Shown: positions 8,451 through 15,946 of the stretch, piece after piece | How positions within the stretch are numbered: the stretch's first letter is position 1 | Layout of the letters: each line of letters starts with the position of its first letter | NCBI GenBank assembly: GCA_017935365.1 | Contig: JAGBHT010000029.1 | Span: 1 to 64,000, forward strand | Direction: 5' to 3' | Length of the DNA stretch: 64,000 bases | From: Ruminiclostridium sp. | GTDB taxonomy: Bacteria > Bacillota > Clostridia > Oscillospirales > Ruminococcaceae | Made by a program: the position numbers and the translations under genes | Notes under the pieces: model-generated | Told to the model about the DNA's origin: nothing | What the model saw: the letters and a program-made list of their open reading frames with translations, nothing else | The model's database searches: none

Positions 8451-9470
8451 TCAGCTCGCCATGAGCTCGTTAATAATTCTTCCGTCTATCAGTTCATCGA
8501 TCTTTTCATCTGTCAGCTGTTTTTCGATAAGCTTTCCGTCATAGAGGAAATCGCCGACAGTTCTGAGCAGGACGTTCAGGTTTTTCATATCGTCCGTGCC
8601 TTTTTCAAATTTCACCTTGTTGTCAGAAAGCGAAAGCAGGTTAGTTACATCCATAATAGAGTAGAACTCGTCAACCGTGAGGTTGCCCTTTTTTGCGGCG
8701 CTCTCTGCAAACTTTGAAGGATCAGCCTTATATTCGTCAATACAGCTGTACCATGTCTTGAGTATTGCCTTTGCGTTGTCATACTGCTCGTCAAGTACTT
8801 CGGAATGAACAACGAATACATCTGCGATGAGGTCGGGTGCTTCTTTTGTTGAATACAGCACACTGCCTGTCTTTGCGGCTGAGCTCAGCTGAGGTTCCCA
8901 GGTGCTTACCGCGTCAAGAGAGCCGCCTGTCATAGCCGCTACCGCGTCGCCGGCACTCATATTGAGAAGATTGATATCATCTTCTGTCATACCGTTTGCG
9001 ACAAGCGCCTGCTGTAACAGCAGATGATCTACTGAGCCGATCTCGGTGGCAACGTTCTTGCCCTTGAGATCCTTTATCGAGTTGATGCCGTCTACTGCGG
9101 CAATTCCGTCAAGTCCGTATGATGTATCGAATACGCCGATGATCTTGCAGTCAATGCCGTTGACTGCGGGTGATACAGCCTCTGCACAGGCGTAGCAGAT
9201 CATATCAACGTTCGATGTGTTGAATGCTGTCATAGCGTCCGAATATACGGGGAAGTACTCAAACTTCACGTTTGCGCCGTTATCCTTGTAGTAGCCCATC
9301 TCATCAAAAGTCTGCATAAGATAAAGCGTACCCATATCAAAAACGCCTACTGTAATACCCTTATCCTCAGTGCTGTCGCCTGAGCCTGTCTGCGATGAAG
9401 AACATCCTGCAACTGCTCCTACAGCTACAGCAAGTGTTAAAAATGCCGATAATAATCTTTTCTTTCTCAT
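8451..9470 (-). CDS. NMT1/THI5- or SsuA-like substrate-binding lipoprotein, first paralogue
   Basis: About 340 residues from the ATG at 9470, where GAAAGGAAAG provides the ribosome site; a longer frame upstream has no signal peptide at its start. The N-terminus MRKKRLLSAFLTLAVAVG is followed by lipobox-like VAGC, then the mature binding protein with a GDAVAAMTGGSLDAVSTWEP ligand-pocket segment characteristic of the SsuA/THI5 family. It captures the substrate outside the membrane for the permease/ATPase that follow. This family binds sulfonates, nitrate or pyrimidines; the ligand cannot be told from sequence. Confidence 0.88.
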   Translation of the reverse strand: MRKKRLLSAFLTLAVAVGAVAGCSSSQTGSGDSTEDKGITVGVFDMGTLYLMQTFDEMGYYKDNGANVKFEYFPVYSDAMTAFNTSNVDMICYACAEAVSPAVNGIDCKIIGVFDTSYGLDGIAAVDGINSIKDLKGKNVATEIGSVDHLLLQQALVANGMTEDDINLLNMSAGDAVAAMTGGSLDAVSTWEPQLSSAAKTGSVLYSTKEAPDLIADVFVVHSEVLDEQYDNAKAILKTWYSCIDEYKADPSKFAESAAKKGNLTVDEFYSIMDVTNLLSLSDNKVKFEKGTDDMKNLNVLLRTVGDFLYDGKLIEKQLTDEKIDELIDGRIINELMAS

Positions 9471-9522
9471 TGTTTTTCTTTCCTTTCTTCCTGTGTACAT
9501 TATTCGGTATTGTTTTTTTGCG

Positions 9523-10278
9523 TCAGATGAACACCGCTCCGCCGTTGGGGCTGATAAACTGTCCGCAGTAGAACTCACCGTACTTTGACGCCAGCAGAAC
9601 TGTTACAGCCGATATATCGGTAACACTTCCGAGCCGTCCGAGCGGTATGTTCTTTTCTTTTTCTACCCATTCTGAACTCATGTCCTGTAATATCATATCG
9701 GTTTCGATCGGTCCGGGGGCTACTGTGTTCACCAGAATGTGCGGTGCAAGCTCAAGTGCCAGCGAACGCGTCATTGCGTTTACCGCACCCTTTGCCGCTG
9801 TGTAGTGGGTGTAATTTGCACGACCCTTTACCGAAAGCTCCGAAGATATGTTGATTATTTTTCCTGTTCTATCCTTATCGAATAACGGAACCAGATATTT
9901 TGTTGCAAGGAAAACGCCCTTGACATCTACTCTCATTATCCTGTCCCATTCATCTGACGTAATCTGCGTTATCGGTGCCTCTTCTCCTATGGCTCCTGCG
10001 TTGTTTACAAGAACATCGATGCTTCCGAAAACTTCTTTTATATAACCGGCAAGCTTCTTTGTATCTTCCTCGTTGCCTGCATCGCATCTGAACGAATAAG
10101 CATTGACTCCGTATTTCTCCATCTCGGCAACTGTTTCATCGGCCTTTGCCTTGTTGCTGACGTATGTAATAAGAACATCTGCTCCGCACTTTGCAAATGC
10201 TTCGGCAATTGCTTTGCCTATGCCTCTTGACGCGCCCGTCACAACGCATCTTGAACCTTTCAGCAAATCTCCTTTCAT
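9523..10278 (-). CDS. FabG-like short-chain dehydrogenase/reductase, first gene of the operon
   Basis: 251 residues, a complete classical SDR: TGASRGIG (about residue 15), NNAGA, active-site S at ISSEL, YTHYTAAKGA carrying YxxxK, and C-terminal FISPNGG. FabG-type reductases act on many alcohol/ketone pairs; here the setting (transporter, amidohydrolase and a second SDR) argues for catabolism of an imported compound rather than fatty acid synthesis. AGGAGG lies 6-7 nt before the ATG. A 52-bp gap separates it from the first binding protein. Confidence 0.9.
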   Translation of the reverse strand: MKGDLLKGSRCVVTGASRGIGKAIAEAFAKCGADVLITYVSNKAKADETVAEMEKYGVNAYSFRCDAGNEEDTKKLAGYIKEVFGSIDVLVNNAGAIGEEAPITQITSDEWDRIMRVDVKGVFLATKYLVPLFDKDRTGKIINISSELSVKGRANYTHYTAAKGAVNAMTRSLALELAPHILVNTVAPGPIETDMILQDMSSEWVEKEKNIPLGRLGSVTDISAVTVLLASKYGEFYCGQFISPNGGAVFI

Positions 10279-10301
10279 ATTTATACCTCCTTATACTACG
10301 C

Positions 10302-10376
10302 AAGGCCACTTTACAACGCGTTACGTCATTGTAAAGCAGCCTTGATGTTTTCGCTTTGAAGTAAGTCTTTTTACTT
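10302..10376 (-). promoter_or_regulatory. Two stem-loops in the operon leader
   Basis: In the ~108-nt leader between promoter and first start codon lie two inverted repeats: 10302-10316 with 10329-10343 (AAGGC and CTTTACAA arms, one internal 2-nt mismatch) and 10357-10363 with 10370-10376 (GAAGTAA/TTACTTC). The first is just upstream of the ribosome site at about 10286. They could be a second operator, an RNA switch or mRNA-stabilising structure; there is no T run, so they are not obvious terminators. Confidence 0.4.
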
Positions 10377-10393
10377 CTCTTTTTGTTACCCTG

Positions 10394-10424
10394 ATTATAA
10401 ACCTTGAAGTTACACCAATGTCAA
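10394..10424 (-). promoter_or_regulatory. MerR-type operon promoter with 19-bp spacer
   Basis: On the minus strand, TTGACA (10424-10419) and TATAAT (10399-10394) are both perfect but 19 bp apart rather than 17. The spacer holds an imperfect dyad (TTGGTGTAACTTCAAGGT). An overlong spacer carrying the operator is the hallmark of promoters activated by MerR proteins through DNA untwisting, and a MerR gene is transcribed divergently right beside it. This is strong sequence evidence that the adjacent regulator controls the operon. Confidence 0.85.
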
Positions 10425-10514
10425 TAGTTCAATGAAATTTTGTTGTTTTTACACAATATAATTGCATTTTAAACCTGAAAAACGATTGAATTATAGCTAT
10501 TTTTGCAATTTTTC

Positions 10515-10543
10515 TTGACATAAGTTGCAAAATGTGATAAAAT
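10515..10543 (+). promoter_or_regulatory. Promoter of the MerR gene
   Basis: TTGACA at 10515-10520 and TAAAAT at 10538-10543 with a 17-bp spacer. A normal spacer, in contrast to the divergent operon promoter 90 bp away, suggests constitutive low-level expression of the regulator. Confidence 0.75.
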
Positions 10544-10580
10544 TCAATCAGAACATTGGACTTGCTCAAAGGATTGGCGT

Positions 10581-11429
10581 TTGTTTATGGAAGAAGAAAA
10601 ACTGTATACGATAAAGGAGTTTTCAGCGCTGACAGATGTTTCGACTGACACGCTGAGATATTATGATAAGATAGGTTTATTTTCACCGTCAAAGCGTGAT
10701 GAGAAAAACGGATACCGTTACTATACCTTGAACGAATTTGAACAGATAGGCGAAATACAGACCTTACAACAACTGGGGTTATCACTTGACGAGATCAGGA
10801 CGTTTATGTCAGATAAGACATTTCTGAGTTCATACAAGTTATTGAAACGGCAGTATGAGCATATCTGCGAAAAGATAGATGAACTTAAACTGCTGAAAAG
10901 TTATCTTGGAGAAAAGCTTGCACATATAGACAATATAATTTCGGGACAACTTTCCGAGAATATAACCGTGAGATATTTTCCTGCCAGGACAGGGTATTGC
11001 TCGGACAGAAATTGTCAGGACTACAGCCGGATAAAAAGCGAATCCGCAAGGATAATCGAAAAGTACAACAAAAATCTTTTCATAAGCAGTTCTTATGCTC
11101 TTTATATACCTGAAAACGAACTGCTCAGTGGAGAATACCGTAATAATTATTACTGCGTGATCCTGGACATTACCAAGGATAAGAATACTAAATTCAGAAA
11201 GATCGAATTTTCCGCAGGAGAATATGTTATATGCAGATACGCGGGGACTTCATTTGACAGAAACGATACGATTGAAAAACTGCTTGCGTACATTTCGGAC
11301 AACGGATATGAGGTGTGCGGCGATGCACTGCAACTGTGTGTTATAGACGAAAACCTGACCAACATAGACAGCGAAAAGATAAATGAAATTCAGATCGCGG
11401 TCAGAAGAGCAGAGAAGAATGATATGTAA
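10581..11429 (+). CDS. MerR-family regulator with GyrI-like effector domain
   Basis: 282 residues. Residues 5-75 form the winged helix (LYTIKEFSALTDVSTDTLRY YDKIGLF, then NGYRYY), followed by a long dimerisation helix (about 80-125) and a C-terminal BmrR/GyrI-like ligand domain (about 130-282). This makes it an effector-responsive MerR, of the multidrug or metabolite sensing kind rather than metal sensing. AAAGGA at 10568-10573 is 7 nt from a TTG codon at 10581 and 13 nt from an ATG at 10587; I favour the TTG. It likely senses the transported compound and activates the divergent operon through the 19-bp-spacer promoter. Confidence 0.9.
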   Translation: MFMEEEKLYTIKEFSALTDVSTDTLRYYDKIGLFSPSKRDEKNGYRYYTLNEFEQIGEIQTLQQLGLSLDEIRTFMSDKTFLSSYKLLKRQYEHICEKIDELKLLKSYLGEKLAHIDNIISGQLSENITVRYFPARTGYCSDRNCQDYSRIKSESARIIEKYNKNLFISSSYALYIPENELLSGEYRNNYYCVILDITKDKNTKFRKIEFSAGEYVICRYAGTSFDRNDTIEKLLAYISDNGYEVCGDALQLCVIDENLTNIDSEKINEIQIAVRRAEKNDM

Positions 11430-11438
11430 AAAGCAGAA

Positions 11439-11475
11439 GATCCCCGCTCAGAAAATGAGCGGGGATCGAATATTA
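11439..11475. terminator. Bidirectional terminator
   Basis: A 12-bp perfect stem GATCCCCGCTCA (11439-11450) with 11456-11467 and a 5-nt loop lies between the convergent merR and membrane-protein genes, with T/A-rich sequence on both sides. Confidence 0.85.
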
Positions 11476-11479
11476 TATT

Positions 11480-12913
11480 TTATCTGTCTTTCTTAAGCAT
11501 TGAAACACCGATTGAAATTGTAGCGATAATTGAAATTACATAACCGATCACAAGGTCGCTTATGAATGCGCCGGTCATCGAATCTGTACCTTCAAGACCT
11601 GCATAAAGATCTACTTCTTTCATAAGGTCAAACAGTCCGAAGAAAACACCGAAGAATCCGTCATATCCCAACAGCGAAAGACCATCACCGATTCCCGGGT
11701 AAGTCGCTATATTCCATGCGGTTATTACCATGTTGCTGAAAAGAACCATAAGCAATACAATTACTATACTTACGATAAGTCCGAGAACGTCAAATTTCTT
11801 GCCGAACAGGTGGTAACCGAAGATAGTTGAGAAAGCCATTGCTATACCGCCAAGATAAGATACATATCCGAGTTTGCCGATAAGTATCCATACGGCACAG
11901 CCGATAAGTGAGAAGAGGATAGCTCCGAGTATACCCATTACAGGTTTGCTCTCCTGAATCACCGCTGTAGGTCTACCGGCAACAAAACGACCATCATTGC
12001 CGAATGTATTCATAGGCTGCTGTACAAAACCGCCGTTCATCGGCTGTTGTGTAAAACCACCGTTTACAGGCTGCTGTGAATAGCCGCCGTTATTCATCGG
12101 CATAGGAGCAGGCTGGGAAAATCCTCCGCTTATGGGAGGCAGATTGCCGTTTGTCGGGGGCTTGAGTTCAGCCAGCGACTGAGCTGTCGAGTAGCCTGTG
12201 CTTTCGGGAGCGGTAGCAGGATCAATTGCTGCCATTGCGTCATTGCCCGACTGAGAAGAGGGGAGCGGAGTACCGCCGACAGCAGGCATAACATCTGCCG
12301 GCTGATCATTCGCGGGTGCGCCGCCTGTCGGTATGCCGTATATTCCTGTATTCTGCTGAGGTATGGGCTGAGCCTGATTGAATACCGGCTGATTGTTCAT
12401 TGTAGGCTGAACAGGCGTCGTTTGCTGAACGGATGCCGCATTTTCTGCCGCGTCCTCTTCACTTTGCACACACATCTTGCATAATTGCTTTATATTTCCG
12501 TCAGAAGCCTTTGCAAAGCCGAGTCCGATCGACGAACTGCACTTGGCGCAGGCGTTGCTGTAATAGTTTGCCGAATAGTATTTAACTATGTCGGTTATAA
12601 AACGCTTTATATCCGTTGCCGACTGAGCGTCGTCGTTACCGGCAAAAAGCACAGCCGATATATTGGGTTCACCGGCTTTATATGCTTTCACAAAGCCGTT
12701 TTCGGGCTTTGCCATATATTCGGTGAAAAATACGTCTGCTGTCTTAGTTGTAAGCGCACTTTTTCTTACCCATGAGTTGAATATGATACAGTTCTTGTCG
12801 CTCAGTGCCCTGAGAGTAAATCCATATCCGACATAAGTACCGCTCGCATAATCCTCGCTGTGGAGAGTGAGTGCAAGTTCCGGCTTTAAACGTAAAAGTA
12901 CGTCAGTTACCAT
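11480..12913 (-). CDS. Membrane protein with N-terminal soluble domain, zinc ribbon and Q/P/N-rich linker
   Basis: 477 residues in four parts: a soluble alpha/beta domain (1-130); a probable zinc ribbon with CAKC and CKMC near 138 and 161; a low-complexity Pro/Gln/Asn/Gly linker (about 170-310) that includes imperfect repeats of QQPMNGGF; and about four membrane segments (330-475). A related layout is known in uncharacterised Firmicute proteins; I cannot name a function. The ATG has GGAGG upstream. It is monocistronic between its own promoter and the bidirectional terminator. Confidence 0.75.
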   Translation of the reverse strand: MVTDVLLRLKPELALTLHSEDYASGTYVGYGFTLRALSDKNCIIFNSWVRKSALTTKTADVFFTEYMAKPENGFVKAYKAGEPNISAVLFAGNDDAQSATDIKRFITDIVKYYSANYYSNACAKCSSSIGLGFAKASDGNIKQLCKMCVQSEEDAAENAASVQQTTPVQPTMNNQPVFNQAQPIPQQNTGIYGIPTGGAPANDQPADVMPAVGGTPLPSSQSGNDAMAAIDPATAPESTGYSTAQSLAELKPPTNGNLPPISGGFSQPAPMPMNNGGYSQQPVNGGFTQQPMNGGFVQQPMNTFGNDGRFVAGRPTAVIQESKPVMGILGAILFSLIGCAVWILIGKLGYVSYLGGIAMAFSTIFGYHLFGKKFDVLGLIVSIVIVLLMVLFSNMVITAWNIATYPGIGDGLSLLGYDGFFGVFFGLFDLMKEVDLYAGLEGTDSMTGAFISDLVIGYVISIIATISIGVSMLKKDR

Positions 12914-12969
12914 TATATTTCCTCCAAAATGTGCTTTAGCTTGATTGCAAGGGAAAACCTTACCAATTA

Positions 12970-12998
12970 ATTTTACTATAATTAAGCTTTTGTGTCAA
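12970..12998 (-). promoter_or_regulatory. Promoter of the zinc-ribbon membrane protein
   Basis: Minus-strand TTGACA (12998-12993) and TAAAAT (12975-12970), spacer 17 bp, 57 bp upstream of the start codon. Confidence 0.7.
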
Positions 12999-13040
12999 TA
13001 GATAAAAGCGTGCGGACAGGTAAAATCCGTGAATATAAAT

Positions 13041-13065
13041 AAAAAATGCTCCCCGTATGGGGAGC
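13041..13065 (-). terminator. Terminator of rpmB
   Basis: Stem GCTCCCC/GGGGAGC (13048-13054 and 13059-13065) with a GTAT loop, followed on the minus strand by ATTTTTT, 27 bp after the rpmB stop. Confidence 0.85.
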
Positions 13066-13091
13066 AATCTTTATCGTAACATTAACCGAAA

Positions 13092-13280
13092 TCAGTTAGC
13101 ACGCTCAACCTTACCTGAACGAAGGCAACGAGAGCAAGCGTGTACTCTGCAAGGAGTACCGTTTACGATAGCCTTAACCTTCTGAACGTTGGGCTTAAAA
13201 GCTCTGTTTGTACGTCTGTGTGAGTGAGAAACCTTAATGCCGAAAGTTACGCCCTTTCCGCAGATATCACATTTTGCCAT
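13092..13280 (-). CDS. rpmB: 50S ribosomal protein bL28
   Basis: 62 residues starting MAKCDICGKG, preceded by AGGAGG; longer upstream codons are not conserved in the family and are ignored. CDIC near the start and CSRC near the end give the zinc-binding (C+) form of bL28, which means it does not depend on a zinc-free paralogue for ribosome function under zinc sufficiency. Structural component of the large subunit. Monocistronic, with its own promoter and terminator. Confidence 0.97.
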   Translation of the reverse strand: MAKCDICGKGVTFGIKVSHSHRRTNRAFKPNVQKVKAIVNGTPCRVHACSRCLRSGKVERAN

Positions 13281-13318
13281 GGGGTTTGCACCTCCTTCAA
13301 TACTTGCTTTTATCTTGC

Positions 13319-13401
13319 GGCGGATAACGAATCCGCCATTCACTATTTAACATATAGCGATACAACATTAATATTTTAACAGAAAACCGAGCAAATTGCA
13401 A
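13319..13401 (-). promoter_or_regulatory. rpmB promoter and leader hairpin
   Basis: Minus-strand TTGCAA (13401-13396) and TAAAAT (13378-13373) have a 17-bp spacer. A perfect 7-bp stem (GGCGGAT/ATCCGCC, 13319-13325 and 13331-13337) lies in the ~85-nt 5' leader, where ribosomal-protein mRNAs often carry autoregulatory structure; such a role here is inference. Confidence 0.65.
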
Positions 13402-13485
13402 GTGTTTTTTGATAATTTTCTGAAAAAATTTGCATATTGACAACTTGTACAATTATATCGACTGTTTTAATGCGCTTTTGTGCAA

Positions 13486-15816
13486 TCAGAACACAAGAGT
13501 GTATGTATTGCCTGCAACGGTTTCAAATGAAACTATGCCGTCGTTTGAAAGCATGGGAACTGATTTACCGTCGCAAAGGATAGCCTCACAGTCAGACTTG
13601 ATACGGCAGTTGCCGCCGATAGTAGATCTGATTGTGACAGCCGTAGGATTGAAGTTCTCCCACTTTGCGTCAACGACAAAGCCGTGTCTTGCGCAAAGCC
13701 CCTTGAAGCTACCGTTTCTCCATGCGTCGGGGGTTGCAGGAAGAAGCTCAATATATCCCTCGTGGCTCTGTATCAGCATTTCCGCAATTCCGGCGCTTCC
13801 GCCGAAGTTTCCGTCAAGCTGGAAAGGCGGGTGGAAGTCGAACAGGTTGTCAAAAGTGCAACCTCTCAGCAGTCCCTGTAAAATCGAATATGCACGGTTG
13901 CCGTCCTTTACTCTTGCCCACAGATTGAGCTTATATGCTCTTGCCCAGCCGGTTGATTCGTCGCCGCGGTCGTTGAGCGTATTTATTGCCGCTTTCATAA
14001 GCTCGGGTGTGTTTGAGTTTATTCCCTTACCGGGGTAAAGACCGAGAAGATGAGAGATATGACGGTGATTCTTCTGTGTCTTGCTGTGGTCGAAGTTGTC
14101 ATCGTCCTCTTCAAACCATTCCTTTAAAAGTCCCGTCTTTTTGCTGACGCTGTACGGCTTTAGCTGTACAACCTGATTCTTTACAACGCTGCGTAGTTCA
14201 TCATCTGCATCCAGTGCTTCGCTTGCGGTGATAAAATCATTATATAACTGTTCTATAAGGCTCTGTTCGTATGTATTTCCTATTGTAACAGGACCGTGTT
14301 CGGGTGAGTATGTAGGCGAAGAAACCAGACGTTTCTGCTTGTCATCATATATCAGCCACTGCGTATAGAAGCGCACGCTTTCACGCATGATCGGATATAT
14401 ACGCTCTTCAAAGTACTTCTTGTCGCCCGTGAACTCATAGTATTCATAAATGTTCTGCATCAGCCACGCTACAGCCGCAGTTGACCAGCCCCAGTAGAAG
14501 TCCCAGCCGGGAGCTGTCCAGCCGAAAGGCGTGCTCTGAGTATGTGCGCACCAGCCGTTTTCAGGGTGTTCCTTATCCGACTTTATGCCGTAATACGCCT
14601 CTGCGGATTTTCTGCCGGACGGACGCATACTGTCAAGGAAGTCGACCAGCGGAGGAACAGTTTCGCTGAGGTTTGTGTTATATGCGCCCCAGTAGTTCAT
14701 CTGTAAATTAACATTTATATGATAGTCACAGCACCACGGAGGGCAGTTGCTCTCGTTCCACACACCCTGAAGATTTGCGGGGAGAGAGCCTGCTCGTGAC
14801 GAGCTTATCAGCATATATCTGCCGAACTGGAAGTAAAGCGTTTCAAGGCGGTTAGCTATGCTTCTTGAACTGCTTTCCTTATAATCATTTATCAGCTTGT
14901 CGCAGGGGATAACATCGTTTGTATCTTCGTTTATTCTGAGCGACACTCTGTCAAACAGCGCCTTATAGTCAGCAAGGTGTTCTTCGTAAAGTGCGTCAAA
15001 TCCCTTATTTACGGCATTTTCAATACGCTGTTTTACCGCAATTCTCGGATTGATACCTGTTCTGAAAGTAGGGTATTTGTCCGAATAGTCGGTTGACGCT
15101 GTGAGATAAATGTATACCTCGTCTGCGTGTTCGACCATTATGCAGTCCTTTGCGTCAATAAGCTCTCCGCCCTTGTTTACTACCTTGAATACAGTGCAGT
15201 AACGCAGACCGTTGTCCCATAATGCACCCTCATATGTAAGGGTATCGCCGTTTGCGATAACACTGCCGCACTGAAGATTATCGAGCGACAGTCTTACGCA
15301 TATTCTTCTTGGCTTGTCCGAGCTTAATTTCAGGCAGATAACGTTTGAGGGATAGTTTGCAAAAGCTTCTCTCTTATGCACAGCACCCTGATATGTAAAC
15401 TGTGTCGTGAATATCGAATTATCAAGGTCGAGCGTCCTTGTATAATCCGTTGCCAGTGTTTCGTCTATATTTGAGAAGGTGAGCATCATATCGCATAAAA
15501 GCTGGTATGCTCCGAATCCGTCGGTCGCGCCTGTCAGATGCGGAAGAAGAGCCACAGCTTCGTCATACTTGCCGTCATACAGTAACTGCTGTACCTGCTT
15601 TACATACTCATAGCTGCCTTCTATAATGCCGCTGTTGTAATCGGGACGGCTTTCGGAAGGACCGCCTGCCCACAGCGTCTTTTCATTCAGCACTATTTTT
15701 TCCTTTGAAATGCCGCCGAAGAAACTTGCACCCATATAGCCGTTTCCGATAGGCTGGCATTGCTGCTCCCACTTGTCAAATTCTCCGGGAGCTGTAAACA
15801 GTATTTTGTTTTGCAT
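13486..15816 (-). CDS. GH95-family alpha-L-fucosidase, intracellular
   Basis: About 776 residues, normal for GH95. N-terminal beta domain (begins GEFDKWEQQCQPIGNGYMGA), then an (alpha/alpha)6 barrel. Residues matching the GH95 catalytic set are visible: HINVNLQMNYW (two Asn, about 371 and 373), SPEHG (Glu about 509) and QLDGNFGG (Asp about 671). GH95 removes alpha-1,2-fucose by inversion; some members act on galactose. There is no signal peptide, so it acts on imported oligosaccharides such as host mucin or milk glycans. I chose the ATG at 15816, 10 nt after AAAGG; an ATG at 15825 is too close to that site. Single gene with its own promoter. Confidence 0.93.
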   Translation of the reverse strand: MQNKILFTAPGEFDKWEQQCQPIGNGYMGASFFGGISKEKIVLNEKTLWAGGPSESRPDYNSGIIEGSYEYVKQVQQLLYDGKYDEAVALLPHLTGATDGFGAYQLLCDMMLTFSNIDETLATDYTRTLDLDNSIFTTQFTYQGAVHKREAFANYPSNVICLKLSSDKPRRICVRLSLDNLQCGSVIANGDTLTYEGALWDNGLRYCTVFKVVNKGGELIDAKDCIMVEHADEVYIYLTASTDYSDKYPTFRTGINPRIAVKQRIENAVNKGFDALYEEHLADYKALFDRVSLRINEDTNDVIPCDKLINDYKESSSRSIANRLETLYFQFGRYMLISSSRAGSLPANLQGVWNESNCPPWCCDYHINVNLQMNYWGAYNTNLSETVPPLVDFLDSMRPSGRKSAEAYYGIKSDKEHPENGWCAHTQSTPFGWTAPGWDFYWGWSTAAVAWLMQNIYEYYEFTGDKKYFEERIYPIMRESVRFYTQWLIYDDKQKRLVSSPTYSPEHGPVTIGNTYEQSLIEQLYNDFITASEALDADDELRSVVKNQVVQLKPYSVSKKTGLLKEWFEEDDDNFDHSKTQKNHRHISHLLGLYPGKGINSNTPELMKAAINTLNDRGDESTGWARAYKLNLWARVKDGNRAYSILQGLLRGCTFDNLFDFHPPFQLDGNFGGSAGIAEMLIQSHEGYIELLPATPDAWRNGSFKGLCARHGFVVDAKWENFNPTAVTIRSTIGGNCRIKSDCEAILCDGKSVPMLSNDGIVSFETVAGNTYTLVF

Positions 15817-15854
15817 AAGTTTCATACCTTTCTATAAGCGTCATTCAACGCTTA

Positions 15855-15922
15855 AAACCGCATAAGCGGTAAGCCATGCGGTTTAATATTACCATTATAC
15901 ATTAACAAGCGGTGAATGTCAA
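15855..15922 (-). promoter_or_regulatory. GH95 promoter with hairpin at the transcript start
   Basis: Minus-strand TTGACA (15922-15917) and TATAAT (15899-15894) with a 17-bp spacer. A 9-bp stem AAACCGCAT/ATGCGGTTT (15855-15863 and 15876-15884) falls right after the expected start of transcription; it may also end transcripts arriving from the ATP-grasp gene, though its T run is short. Confidence 0.75.
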
Positions 15923-15946
15923 CAACACATTATATATAAGTGTGAC

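Noticed and set aside
2678..10278. Operon as a thiamine-pyrimidine (ThiXYZ) salvage or sulfonate (Ssu) cluster
   Set aside because: No TPP riboswitch, TenA, ThiD or YlmB-type gene and no monooxygenase; the enzymes present are an amidohydrolase and SDRs.
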